Part shown: positions 49,240-60,150 of the stretch, one piece after another
Position numbering within the stretch: the stretch's first letter is position 1
Layout: the number at the start of each line of letters is the position of its first letter
Origin: Epiperipatus broadwayi
Lineage: Eukaryota > Onychophora > Udeonychophora > Euonychophora > Peripatidae
Assembly (NCBI GenBank): GCA_028023455.1
Contig: JAQFVV010006197.1
Coordinates: 13,885,254-13,949,253 of the forward strand
Direction: 5' to 3'
DNA length: 64,000 bases
The notes under the pieces: generated by a model
Seen by the model: only the letters and a program-made list of their open reading frames with translations
What the model was told of the DNA's origin: nothing
Database searches by the model: none
Position numbers and translations under genes: made by a program

Positions 49240-52200
49240 CACCCACACAGGATCTACACTGATCGATCAGAGTAAATAGACTTTTTTTTGTTATAATTTC
49301 AAGAGACATTTGTGTAATAGAATTTAAAAAAAGAAAGAAAAACATTCACTTCAAATATCTCAAAGTTTCAGCATTAGAAAAGGGATATGTAGTCTTTAAG
49401 TAGATGTATTTACTAATTCAAATTAATCCACATTATATTGTTTTTTTTTTATTATTTAATTTTTTTTAGTTATGTTCTATTAATTAAACTTACCTTTAGT
49501 TTCTATGATTGTTGTTCTTATAATGTATAGATAGGAATAAGAAAAATTGTATTCTCGATCTAAGGACAAGTAAAAATTTAAGATAAAAAGATTTAACATT
49601 TGAAAGAGGAGGTTTGAGTGCATTTGTTTTTAACAAACACACTCTTATAGTAAGTCGCCCTTGAGTTCACTCATAGTTATATACCATGATATTTGATGAA
49701 ATATTGTGTAATTGGTAAAGTGATGGCGCATGTTCCTTCGAGAATGATACATGTTAATTCTTGATTAGAAAGAAAAAGGATCAGGAGGGTTTGATTTGAC
49801 AAATACAAAAGAAGGGAATAGACAACAAATAGAATAAAGGTGTAATAAATCTTTCAACAATATTTAAGCGTCGATCTGTTTTTTTATTTATTATAATTAA
49901 TTCTTATATTTCATTTTGTAATCTTTTGGTTCATTAAAGAAAATTATTTTAAGGTTTGCAATTGGTGATTGCTGTTCATAAATAAATTAACCATTATTAT
50001 AGAAAATTTATAATATGGTCTAGGCAGAAATGCTTGGTGGCACCCCCGAACGGCCACCATATGTTGCAATCTCGTAAAATTTAAGAGTGTAACAATGTTT
50101 TGTTGAGGACATATAGCAAAATGATTAAATTTAAAGAGCAAAAGAATATAACAATGACATTTAATAGAAGACATAATAAATATGTGGACATCAAATAGAT
50201 TGTACAAAAAATATTAAACCTTTAAAATATATTAAAAAATTCAATAGAAGGAAAATATATGACACTAATTATATTAATTACAATAAAGATAATTGTGTGA
50301 ATATCTGTAAAACATCAATAAATTTAATTAATAGTTGGCAAATTAAAAATGAATTGAAATTATATAATATATATAGGTAGTATATATTCTTCATGTATTG
50401 TAGTAATTGTTATGTATTACATAATTCATTTTATTTTTGTTATGTTTGTATTTTAATTACTTTATTATAAATTTATTATTCTGATTAATTTTATACACTT
50501 AAATAATAGATGTCACTATGTATGTAATGTAAATTAAAAATTGGGGAGGGCAAAATATTTTTTTAAGAAAAGCTTTTTATTTACTAATATTATAAATATA
50601 TATTTAGCTGTTATATAATGATATTTTGTATTATTTAGTTATTTAGTCAGCAATATATTTATCAATTTTTTTTATTACATTCAAATTCTCACAAAGTATA
50701 GTTCCAGCGTATCTTTGAATCTTGCATATTTAACTCTTAAATATATAAATGATTTAGTGGTAATATAACTTTTAATATTAATGGACTTAATTTGCATAGT
50801 CTAATCTAATGTGTTATTCTAATTCCAACTGTACGTTTTCATTATGTTTTATAAATCATTGCATTTTTTATTTTAATATTCAATATATCAATTTAAGTAC
50901 TTATCATCATTCAATTTTTCTAAGTGTCTGAAATTATTTCGATGAACTAGTAAATAAAATCATCACCAACATATCTCATAAAATAATGTTATATTATCAT
51001 TAATGAATTTGGGTTGCCCAATTTTTTAGATATTATTTACTGCTAAATCACAGATCACACTATTTATTTAAATTTCCATTGGTTATATTCCATTTTGTAA
51101 TACTGATCACTGATTTAGGCAGTAAAATCCTGAATTTGAATTGAGAAAATCAATAATAAATTTTTTATTTTCTTCTTTAAAATTCTTAATTATTAATTTC
51201 AAAGTGATTTTTATAGATAAACCATAATCCATTGATCCATAAAATTTGTTGACATCTATAGATGTGCCATTTTGCATTACTGTTTTTAAAATATTAATGC
51301 ATTTAAAAGATTATTTGAATATAACAAAACCAGTTCATCTTGTAACAATTTTGGTAGCCACGTTAATGATATGAAATTACAAAGTCAATCACCATTTTAC
51401 ATGCGGTTTAAGTTATATTTATTTGCAGCAATAACAGTATCTATTTTTGCAAATCTTAAATGACATAAATAAATAAAAAACGGTAAAGAGTAGTGATTTA
51501 TTAACTTTAGGAATATATATTAGGAAGAGGCTGCAAAACTTTTCAAAATGGTTAAAAGATCAATTAAGATTTAATAAATTTATTATCAAATCATCTTTCG
51601 AATGCATTAATGTTTTAAAAGCACTCAGATTAAGAATAATTACAAAATAGCATATTTAATAATCTTAGGAATTGTTTAGATCAATGAATGGATCATGGTT
51701 ATCTATAAAAATCATTCAGGAATTACTAATTAAATATAATTTAGTGGAATTATTTTATTATTATTAATATTCTTATTAGGATTAGTCAGGATATTAATGT
51801 CTCATTCGATGATCACTATTATAAAATAGAACAATTGTGACGGTGTATTATGCAGTTTACTATTAAATAATATTGAAGAAAAAAGTGCAATCTATATTCG
51901 GTGATGATAATACCATTATATATATATATATAAGAAATGTTGATTTCTTTATTTGCAATCCATCAGAAATAATTTCAGACATTTTTGAAAAAATAAGTTA
52001 TGATCTACACTTAAATTGATCTATTCAACATGAAAATTAAAAAATGCATTAAATATCTTGATTTGTTAATAAAATGTTACAACAACAATATGTTGACTAT
52101 ATCTTGCAAATTAAGTCCATTGATATTAAAAATCATTTCAATCTTAAATCATTTATATTTTTAGGATATAAATATGTAGTATTCAAACTTTTTTTAATCA

Positions 52201-53167
52201 TATAATTTGTGCAAATTTGAATCTGATAAAAATGATAATATTGATAAATATATTGTTGATTTAATAGATAGGGATTATAGCAATCATAAAACAATTTTAT
52301 GTTAAGTTAAAAGAGAATACATAGCGTTTTTTGGGGATTAAGTTAAATCATATATTAAGTAATAATAAAGATAAAAATTGATTCCAGAAAATTTCACACA
52401 TTGTTTATGTAATTAAAGCTCGAGAACGAAATTGTTGTTGTATTTACTGCGATGAATTGAGAGGAATATTATTTATAATAAAACTAAAATAGATCTGAAA
52501 ATATCATTAGTATTTCTAAAACATGAAAGAATATTTTGTTTGCATTAACATAATGACAGGAAATGTCAAATTAAATAGATATAATTCATTATTAATGTAG
52601 AGTCAATGATATATAGAATAACATAATATTCACATGATATTTTGCAATGTATACTTAAATGAATCATTCTGTATTTCCGTTTGCCATTGTTTTAAATATA
52701 ATAGTTGCCTTTGTTAAAATTGTTAAACATTTAAAATGCATATTTTCTATGTTATCTCTCACTTTATGGTATTTATGGTTGTTTTAATTCAACATTTTTG
52801 AGAAGCTGAAAACAGAAAAGATATACAAAGGAAATATTTTTTTATGAACACTTTAGCAGTAAATGCGAAGAATATATAACATTGATTATATATGTATATC
52901 TTTTCTCTTTAATAACTACATTTTGAAAATTCATCAAATATTTATCTTTTTTGTCTTTTTTTGTATATATATATATTTAAATTACAGATATCCAAACTTC
53001 ATTGTTTTTCTTTAATTGGTTTATTTATTTTTACAAATTTACTACTATTATAAAATAACCATATTAATCACTTTATACCTTCTTCTTTCAATTTTTAGAA
53101 AACTTTTATTTTTACATTTTCTTACAAAAAAAATTATCTTCATATTTTATAACTTGTTTAGTACCAA
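49240..53167. other. AT-rich stretch without recognisable genes
   Basis: No coding or RNA signal. At 50016-50065 a GC-richer patch contains a small hairpin, GGTGGC...GGCCACC, with TATGGT/ACCATA outside it. Simple TA runs lie at about 51920 and 52966. Frames at 49944 (-) and 53016 (+) have no domain; the latter runs into the SINE at 53168. Confidence 0.5.
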
Positions 53168-53262
53168 TCAAGCGTTGGTAGCCGAGTGGTTAGCACAGCT
53201 GCCTTACAAGCAGTTATCTCGGGGTTCACTCCCCGGCCGATGCATTGCCATATAAAAAAACG
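53168..53262 (+). mobile_element. tRNA-derived SINE, copy 5 (subtype A)
   Basis: It is the least decayed copy: AAGCGTTGGTAGCCGAGTGG holds a good A box, CTGCCTTACAAGCAG forms the anticodon stem-loop (UAC at the anticodon position), GGGGTTCACTCCCC is a B box within a T-arm-like hairpin, then GGCCGATGC and an A-rich end (CATATAAAAAAA). Acceptor-stem pairing is poor and no tRNA 3' end follows, so it is a SINE and not a tRNA gene. It is inserted just upstream of dispersed-repeat copy 3. Confidence 0.85.
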
Positions 53263-53284
53263 CATCAATTTCTATTCTTCTATA

Positions 53285-53725
53285 CATATTCATTTCATTA
53301 TAAGTGTCCATATAAAATAAAATCAATATAAAGTCCTATTCATCAATGTTATCTAAAAATATTTTCTTTTTTTTTTTTAAATTTCTTTAAAGCAAATGAT
53401 AATATCAAATAATTTATTCATCCTTCCATAAATTTTTTTTTAAAAAAAAGATCCACAAATATAAAAGTAAAATGCACATACTTTTTTTTTAAGAACTTGA
53501 TTTATTTTTATTACTAAAACATAATTTTCATCTTTCATTTCGATGATTTCTTATATTCTTGTCAAAGGTCTAAAAATATATGCAAGAAATAAGTTCTAAG
53601 AAATATTTTTAAAAATTAATAAATCATAATTTATATTAAACCTTCAAAATATTCCTTCACTTACTTAAAATCATCATTTCATAATATTATATATATTCAT
53701 TTTAATTCTCTGATTATCAACTATA
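53285..53725. repeat. AT-rich dispersed repeat, copy 3
   Basis: AAAGTCCTATTCATCAATGT (about 53330) matches copy 2. The 3' part (TTTTTATTACTAAAACATAA, TAAGTTCTAAGAAATATTTT, AATTAATAAATCATAATTTA, CTTCAAAATATTC) matches copies 1 and 2. Diverged and non-coding. Confidence 0.67.
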
Positions 53726-55341
53726 TGATGTTATGAAATACTGTAATGGTGTTATTGTGCTTTGGCTTTAAAACATTCTTACAATAATTTTTAGTGCTGT
53801 TTTTCTGTTTTTTACATTCATTTGGTAGTAAAAATTTGAATTAAAGTAAATATTGATTTATGGGTTTAAAAAAATCTGAAGATGTCAGCAGTTCCACAGA
53901 GGAAAACTACAAAAAAAAAAAAACTGACAAAGACCTAGATTATCACTCATTGATAGACTTTTTTTATTATCTTGGGCATATAAACAAATTTGTAAACTTC
54001 TCTTCAATTGTTGTTAGCAAAGAGCAAAAGAATGAATGTATTGTTTTGTAGTTTACTTAAATATTTATGATTATTATTGCAAAATATTTGTATATAATTA
54101 TTAAAAGAGAAATATATTCATGTTTATATTTAGTTTTGTTTTAATGTTTCATTTTTTGAAAATACAAGGTGAAAAATTTGAAGTAATGATAAAAAGGAAA
54201 CTACAATCATTATATTTCATCAGATACCATAGTATAGAACTTTCATAATATTTTAACTCCCTTGCACTGAACTAACACTCAGGCAGTTTTCTTTGTTTTC
54301 ACTTGCTGTAAGCTTTCAATTTTAATTTTAGTATTAAATTGTTATATATGAGAATATAATAAATTTGATTGCAATAGATATTTTTGTTTAGAAATTAAAT
54401 TTTTTTAAAAATCATATTTGAATTTTGCAAATATTTTAAAAAATGAGTGTTTAGTCAAAACAAATCATTGTTTTTGCCATTCAGTTGTTGGGAGAAGATT
54501 GATTTGGGAAATGAACAAAATCTTTTTTGTGTGACATTTGTATTTAAAATACAAACTAATAATTATCAATATTTGGTAAATTTATCAACTTATGCTTTAA
54601 AAGTTCAAAACTCTTTAGTAATTTTTATAATATTGCTATACATTTTAACAGACTGTGAATGATGATGTATTACTAAAAGATTATAATTGACACCCTCCAA
54701 TTTCCATGATAATGTTATATAGAAAAAATATAACTTTTTATAGTTAAAAAACATTTCTGTAGAAAATAAAAATGTGTAATAATACATATTCTTGATTTAT
54801 AATAATTATTAGACAATTATTACACAATTATTGTGGAAAAATAATCATAAACTTTTAAAAAAATCAATTTTTTAGTCATTTGAAATATTTTCTCGAAGTA
54901 AAAATCACAAAGTTTAAGACCCCCCCCCCAAAAAAAAAACAACTGAAACCCATCAATGTGGAATTTAGCAAGCTTTAAATTGATCACATTTTTAAATATC
55001 GTAACATCTTTAATTTTTTTAGGAATTAAAATATTAAAATTAAATATAGGTGAATTTTAACACTGAAAAAAAACAAAGTTAATAAAATCTCTCAATAGAT
55101 CACTGTACATGCAAAGTGAATGTTTTAATTTTTTATATGAAATACCTTGTTTTAAAAAAGTGGATCTCTTCTGCATTTCAATGGTTTTTTATTATCCCCT
55201 AATGATAATTTAAGTTAGGAGTTCAACATTATATTTTAGTATTAAAATCTTTATTTAATATTATGAATTAATAAATTGCAATTGATTTATTACAAATATA
55301 CATTTACAAACAAAAAACATTCTTAAAAATCATATTTAAAC
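53726..55341. other. AT-rich stretch without recognisable genes
   Basis: No recognisable gene. A 10-C run with a following 10-A run lies at about 54920-54939. Frames at 53860 (63 codons) and 54447 (71 codons) have no family resemblance that I can see. Confidence 0.5.
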
Positions 55342-55808
55342 TTAACAAATATAGTTGTTAATTAGAGAAGATATAAATTAGTATTAAAGTTTATTGGCTA
55401 AATGTTTTCGAGCTCAGAAGAACAGCATCACATCCTCTGTATTTTTGGAGCATGCTAAACAATCTGGACACAACTTCATACCAGCCAATCCCATAATATT
55501 GTGCTCAGAATCAAATGATCACAAAAGAAAAATAAAGGAGGCATTTTACAACAATGGAAACATCCATGCTATTAATAGAAAAGACACTTGCTTCGAGGTC
55601 TCGAAGAAATGGGCTATGTAATACTAGCTTATTTGAATATTTGTATTTGCATATATTTTATTATACATTTTATGAAGGCTATGAATATGAGGCATGGATC
55701 TTCGAAAACATTTAGCCGATAAACTTTAATACTAATTTATATCTTCTCTAATTAACAATTATAGATTTTACATATAGTGAGAAGTAAAGCTATATTTAAC
55801 AAATATAG
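55342..55808 (+). mobile_element. Penelope-like fragment between inverted arms, 13-bp flanking repeats
   Basis: TTAACAAATATAG flanks the insertion at 55342-55354 and 55796-55808. Inverted 57-bp arms lie at 55355-55411 and 55702-55758 with one mismatch (core TTTATTGGCTAAATGTTTTC). On the right a 37-bp tail separates arm and duplication; on the left there is none. Inside, the plus strand holds the GIY-YIG C-terminus described next. Penelope-like elements are known for terminal repeats in unusual orientations and short tails at one end, so this looks like a severely 5'-truncated copy whose start is an inverted piece of its own 3' terminus. Confidence 0.88.
55394..55621 (+). pseudogene. Penelope-like GIY-YIG endonuclease, C-terminal fragment
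   Basis: The open frame contains SSVFLEHAKQSGHNF, KRKIKEAFYNNGNIHAINRK and FEVSKKW before a stop at 55619-55621. The order H.A..(S/T)GH, then (K/R)RK..EA, then INR..G..(L/V)S..W is the usual second half of the GIY-YIG nuclease domain of Penelope-like retroelements, which nicks target DNA for integration. The GIY-YIG motif itself and the entire RT are missing. The ATG at 55394 is just an in-frame codon inside the left inverted arm, so this is not an expressed gene by any evidence here. The C-terminal block resembles the one at 6310-6450 (-). Confidence 0.85.
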
Positions 55809-56190
55809 GAAAAATAGATGAATTAAAATATGTAATGAGAACAATTATTTTTTTATTTTTACTGATTATAGTAATGCTATTGAAAAAAAATTAACATAAT
55901 CTTTGTTTATCAACCCTTTCCTTGTCAAAGTATTCTGGTTGGCTGAGTGAGGTAAAACTTTAAACATTTGATTGGTCAATTAAAGAATCACCAGTAAAAA
56001 TATATTCATCTTTTAATATTATATTTATTTTAGTTTCATTTGTAAAAAGTATATTAATAATTTGTCAGATTATGAAAGTGAATGAAAGATTTTTCAAAAT
56101 AAATTTCTATTTATAATTATAAAAATATTTGATAACAGAAGACCTAAAAAGAAAGTTCGGAACAAATTAGAAAGTACTGTGGATGTCATT
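55809..56190. other. AT-rich spacer
   Basis: No gene seen. GAAGTAAAGCTATATTTAAC just upstream belongs to the tail and duplication of the Penelope insertion; nothing else is structured. Confidence 0.5.
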
Positions 56191-56625
56191 GATTTCTTTC
56201 TCAATTTACGTTCGTGTAAAAGTAAAGAATTTTTTATTAAAATCTTATTATTTTTTCTAAAATAATTATATTTTCAGTATATTTTATCAAAATAATTTAT
56301 AATATGTAAAAAATACCAACAAAATACTCTAAAACATTTATTCTTGCTTTAAAATCAAATAAAGAACTTCGGGCAAAGAAAATTGTTGACAAATGTCAAA
56401 ATTGTTATTAGTGCTGATTTCTTTTTCAATTTATATTCATGTAAAAGTAAAGAATTTTTTACTAAAATCTTACTATTATTCTAAAATAATTATATTTTCA
56501 GCATATTTTATTAAAATAATTTATAATATGTAAAAAAGTACTAAAAAACACTCTAAAATATTTATTTTTATTTTGAAAATCAAAACAAAGAAATTGGAGC
56601 AGTGAAAATTATTGACAGGTGCTCT
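56191..56625. repeat. Tandem duplication, unit about 225 bp
   Basis: Copy 1 (56191-56415) and copy 2 (56416 to about 56625) both run GATTTCTTT.TCAATTTA, TGTAAAAGTAAAGAATTTTT, CTAAAATAATTATATTTTCA, then TTATAATATGTAAAAAA. The copies differ at scattered sites. No ORF. Confidence 0.88.
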
Positions 56626-57148
56626 TCTTTTGTTTGAAATGAGAACCAACCAATCAGCATCTAGGAAAACCTGCCTTCTGCCATTGTCGTAGCTTCTAGA
56701 ATCAATATTATTGATCTTTTACTTATAAAATAATTCTAGAGAAGGCAGAATCTTATGGTACTTTTTAAGCTTTAAAATAAGTGCAAAAACACTATGGTAA
56801 CATATAAACTGACAATTTTCAAGCAACTTGAAGCCGTGATCACATCTATGCATTTTTTTCTAAGAAGGGATTAAATTAAATTTTTTTTTTATGTATGAAC
56901 AAATAATTATAAAGTTATTATAAAGTTACGAAATTCTGATCTAAAATTTAAAATTATATTTATATTTATTAATCTTGTTAATGTCTATTTCTTAGAAATA
57001 TTTTGTATTTATATTTTTTAGAAATGTTTTAATTTTAACTTCTACAAATTTTATATTACTTATAATATTACAATATATTAATGCTTTAAAATGTTATTAT
57101 TAAAGAGAAAAGATATATATATAATTCATGTAAATATTTTTTTCCTTT
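56626..57148. other. AT-rich spacer
   Basis: The first 80 bases are less AT-biased (AACCAACCAATCAGCATCTA) and unrecognised. The remainder is AT-rich without genes. Confidence 0.5.
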
Positions 57149-57757
57149 TTTATGTCAATTATTAATATTTTAATTTGTGAAGCACAGATAGTTGAAACTG
57201 AAATAAATTGAGATACTGGAAATCTCTTTGTACTCATTACAATGCTTATCTGACAGCCAATCAGAAGTTGTGATAGCTGTCCAAATGATGATCAAACCAT
57301 AAACACACAAAGAATTTATGAGAAAAGGGTGGCCTTTTCTCTACTTTTCTTTCTATAAATCTAAGCCAGTTGAAAGTATTTACGTTTGAAAATGTGAAGC
57401 TTTAAATATCTTCACAATTAACTCACCGAGTCTAAATTATAAACATACAGCGCAAAATCCTATTATTTACTATGCAGTAGTTTTTCAAATGATATAACTT
57501 GCAGTAAAGTATGTTAATTGTGAAGATATTTAAAGCTTCACACTTTCAAACATAAATACTTTTGACTGGTTTAGATATATATAGAAAGAAAAGTAGAGAA
57601 AAGGCTGCCCTTTTCTCGTAAATTCTTTGTTATATGTTTATGGTTTGATCATCATTCAGACAGCTATCACAACATTTGATTGGCTATCAGATAAGCATTA
57701 TAATGAATGCAAAGAGATTTCCAGTATTTCAATCTATTTCAGTTTATGTCAATTATT
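57149..57757. mobile_element. Large palindromic element (about 0.6 kb)
   Basis: Arms at about 57190-57422 and 57513-57749 are inverted copies over roughly 230 bp (for example AAGCTTTAAATATCTTCACA near 57398 and its inverse near 57519), with moderate divergence and a 90-bp loop. TTTATGTCAATTATT occurs at 57149-57163 and at 57743-57757, where it abuts the right arm; on the left about 29 bp of tail intervene. The element is non-coding. It could fold into a very long hairpin RNA if transcribed. The layout parallels the insertions at 20252-20491 and 55342-55808. Confidence 0.85.
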
Positions 57758-59440
57758 GAAAATAAAAGTATATGTATGTAATATTAAAAAATTAAGTTTG
57801 TAAATAGGTTACAGAATATTTTGAAATGCTATATATGATTTATTAATTTTTGAAAATAATTTTACAATTTGTTTTATATTTTTTTAAACCTTTGTTAATG
57901 GGTTTATAAAATGGCTGAAATGTAATAATGAACATAATGTTTAACTAGATTTAATAATGATTCAATCATGAAAATAAATATTTTTTGAAAGAATATTTTT
58001 TATATCTTATTGGAGCTACAATATCCATTATATTTTCCCCTGGCATATATTATGTATAGCAGATTATAATGTATGCTTTGTTATTTTTATTGCCAATACA
58101 ATATATATATATTTTAGCATAAAATATAATCATTGATGTAACTAGTAAAAAAAAAAATTTCTCTGTCTTCTTTGGCGATTTGATTGGCTTGATTTGCACT
58201 TTGAACAGATTACTCTCTTATATTATTTTAATAAATTTAAATTTTGCTTTGTTCCATATACTAATTCATATCAGAATGTTTAACTTTTAAAAATTTTAAC
58301 AACACATTAAATTTGGTAAAATAGTATTAAAATATAATACTTTATTTTTATTTGTTTAAAATGATCTTAAAAATTATTTCATTTGAATTAACAAAAACCA
58401 TTTGTTCAATTAAAATAAATTATTAAAAATAATACAGTAATTACGTATGCATCTCAATGTAAAAAAAGAAAAGAGCACGAATTTAAGAGGAGATCGTCTG
58501 TTAGTTTGCTTTTGGAGGGAGAGAAAGAAAAGAAAATGGTAAGAAGGCAAATGGTGTAAATTTGATAAGCTTATTTTAAAATAGTTAACAAGTAAACGGA
58601 TTACCACAAATTTTCTATAAATGTAAAAATAACATCGTGGTATTTAATTATAAGATGAATTGCTAAATTTAAAAGTCTGTTCAAGTCGGCTGGCCAAGTG
58701 GATCAAATCACCGGTAATAATTTCCCAATATTACATTTAAAATGTCGGAGCTTCCCAGTTTAAAAGAATTAATTGCAAGAATTTGGTATGTTTTAAAATG
58801 TTTATTGTTCTACAATTTGGAAAAATTAAATAAGTATTTTAATTACAAAAGTTTTATAAATATGAAAATTTGTTTTTTAAAAAAGAAGTTTAAATTAAAG
58901 TAAAATATTAAAGTTATCAACATAGTTTAATATTTCCGTTTCAAATTCTAATAAAAATATAGTATTGATTGATATTTAACTTTATAATGCCAGTAATATA
59001 TTTGCTAATTAATTTGTTTGTCATTTGGATAATAAACAGTCTTCAATAATTGATCAAAGCTATTTTCTAATTTTATCGTCAGTTTGGAATGATTGAATTA
59101 ATTGCTGTAATTATTATTCCTAGATTTAAGCGTGGATAAATAAATATTAGCATGGATGTAATAAACTTGGAACATTTTTAATAGAGAAATGTAGAAATTA
59201 ATAACTTTTGAAAAACATTTTCATTTAAGTTCTGCGTGTCATGTTTTTGAAATTGTTTCTTGTTTATGGAGCCACGTAAAATCGTTAATCTAATAGTGAT
59301 TATAATAACTAACACAAATGGATAAAAATTACATGTATGGAATTCAATTATAGTTATAGCTATTACTTCGTACATTTATTGTCCAACACATCGTACATGG
59401 ATTTCACGGATCATATTTATAGCTACAACAATCTAATTTG
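57758..59440. other. AT-rich stretch without recognisable genes
   Basis: No conserved frame or RNA. A slightly mixed patch (GTTCAAGTCGGCTGGCCAAG) at about 58679-58698 is not recognised. Frames at 58410 (-) and 59178 (-) have no domain. Confidence 0.5.
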
Positions 59441-59530
59441 TGACACACACACCTGCTAAAATTCTTGTGGTGAACTATAAAATGCTATACATTTAAATTA
59501 TATCACACACACACCTGTTAGATTTTATGT
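59441..59530. repeat. Imperfect 59-bp duplication with (CA)n
   Basis: ACACACACCTGCTAAAATT and ACACACACCTGTTAGATTT recur about 59 bp apart. It is probably a short tandem duplication around a (CA)n run. Confidence 0.5.
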
Positions 59531-59964
59531 ATTTGATGAATAATTCATTACTTAAATTTTATCGTTATATGAACTTGCATGTGAAGTTCATAAGTTATAT
59601 TTTATTAAGTTTAAATTAATAGGGTTGAATAAAATATTTATTCAAGAATAGCGCTTGCGAAAGGGCTTGAAAGGTACTAAATGAATTTATGAGATGTATC
59701 AATTTTTCATGAGGTATTTTGTGAGTCTTTCCAGATTTATATTCCTATGCTAATATTACTTATATTATATTACACATGTTTTATTTTAAGCAAGATAAGT
59801 TAGTACATTAGTTGTCCTGATTAGTGTAACATTTATTATGCAAGAACCCACATTTGCTAAAGTGTTAGTGTTTTCTGAATGATCAGAATAACTGAGGGGG
59901 ATGATTTTGCACTTTAATGTGAAGTAAATAGTAGTGTTGTTTTATAATGTTGAAAGGCATTAAT

Positions 59965-60150
59965 CTGTGCCGGTGGTTAATCCGCAGATTATTTAATTGC
60001 CATTTTTGTATTTTACACTCATTCCAGCGCTGGTGGTTAATCCGCGGAATTGTGTAATTATACGTATTACTTTATGATGGTGTATCAATCCACAATGCGT
60101 TTAGTATTATTTAATTCCTATGTGTAGATGAACGCATCCACAGGAATATG
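59965..60150. repeat. Short tandem repeat family with TGGTTAATCCGC
   Basis: GGTGGTTAATCCGC occurs at 59972 and 60032 (60-bp spacing), each followed by a TAATT-rich half. Looser relatives (GGTGTATCAATCCACAATG at 60079; TGTAGATGAACGCATCCACA at about 60123) follow. It looks like a decaying minisatellite of 45-60-bp units and stands out by its CG content. Confidence 0.6.

Noticed and set aside
53168-53262. Functional tRNA gene with anticodon UAC
   Set aside because: A and B boxes are present, but acceptor-stem pairing is poor, an A-rich tail follows, and related copies occur at 8-12 kb, so it is a SINE.
55670-55720. Hammerhead remnant in the Penelope right arm (TATGAGGCA...CGAAAACATTTAGCC)
   Set aside because: GAAA, a 2-bp stem III and a UA site can be drawn, but the CUGANGA box has at least two substitutions and stem I does not pair well.
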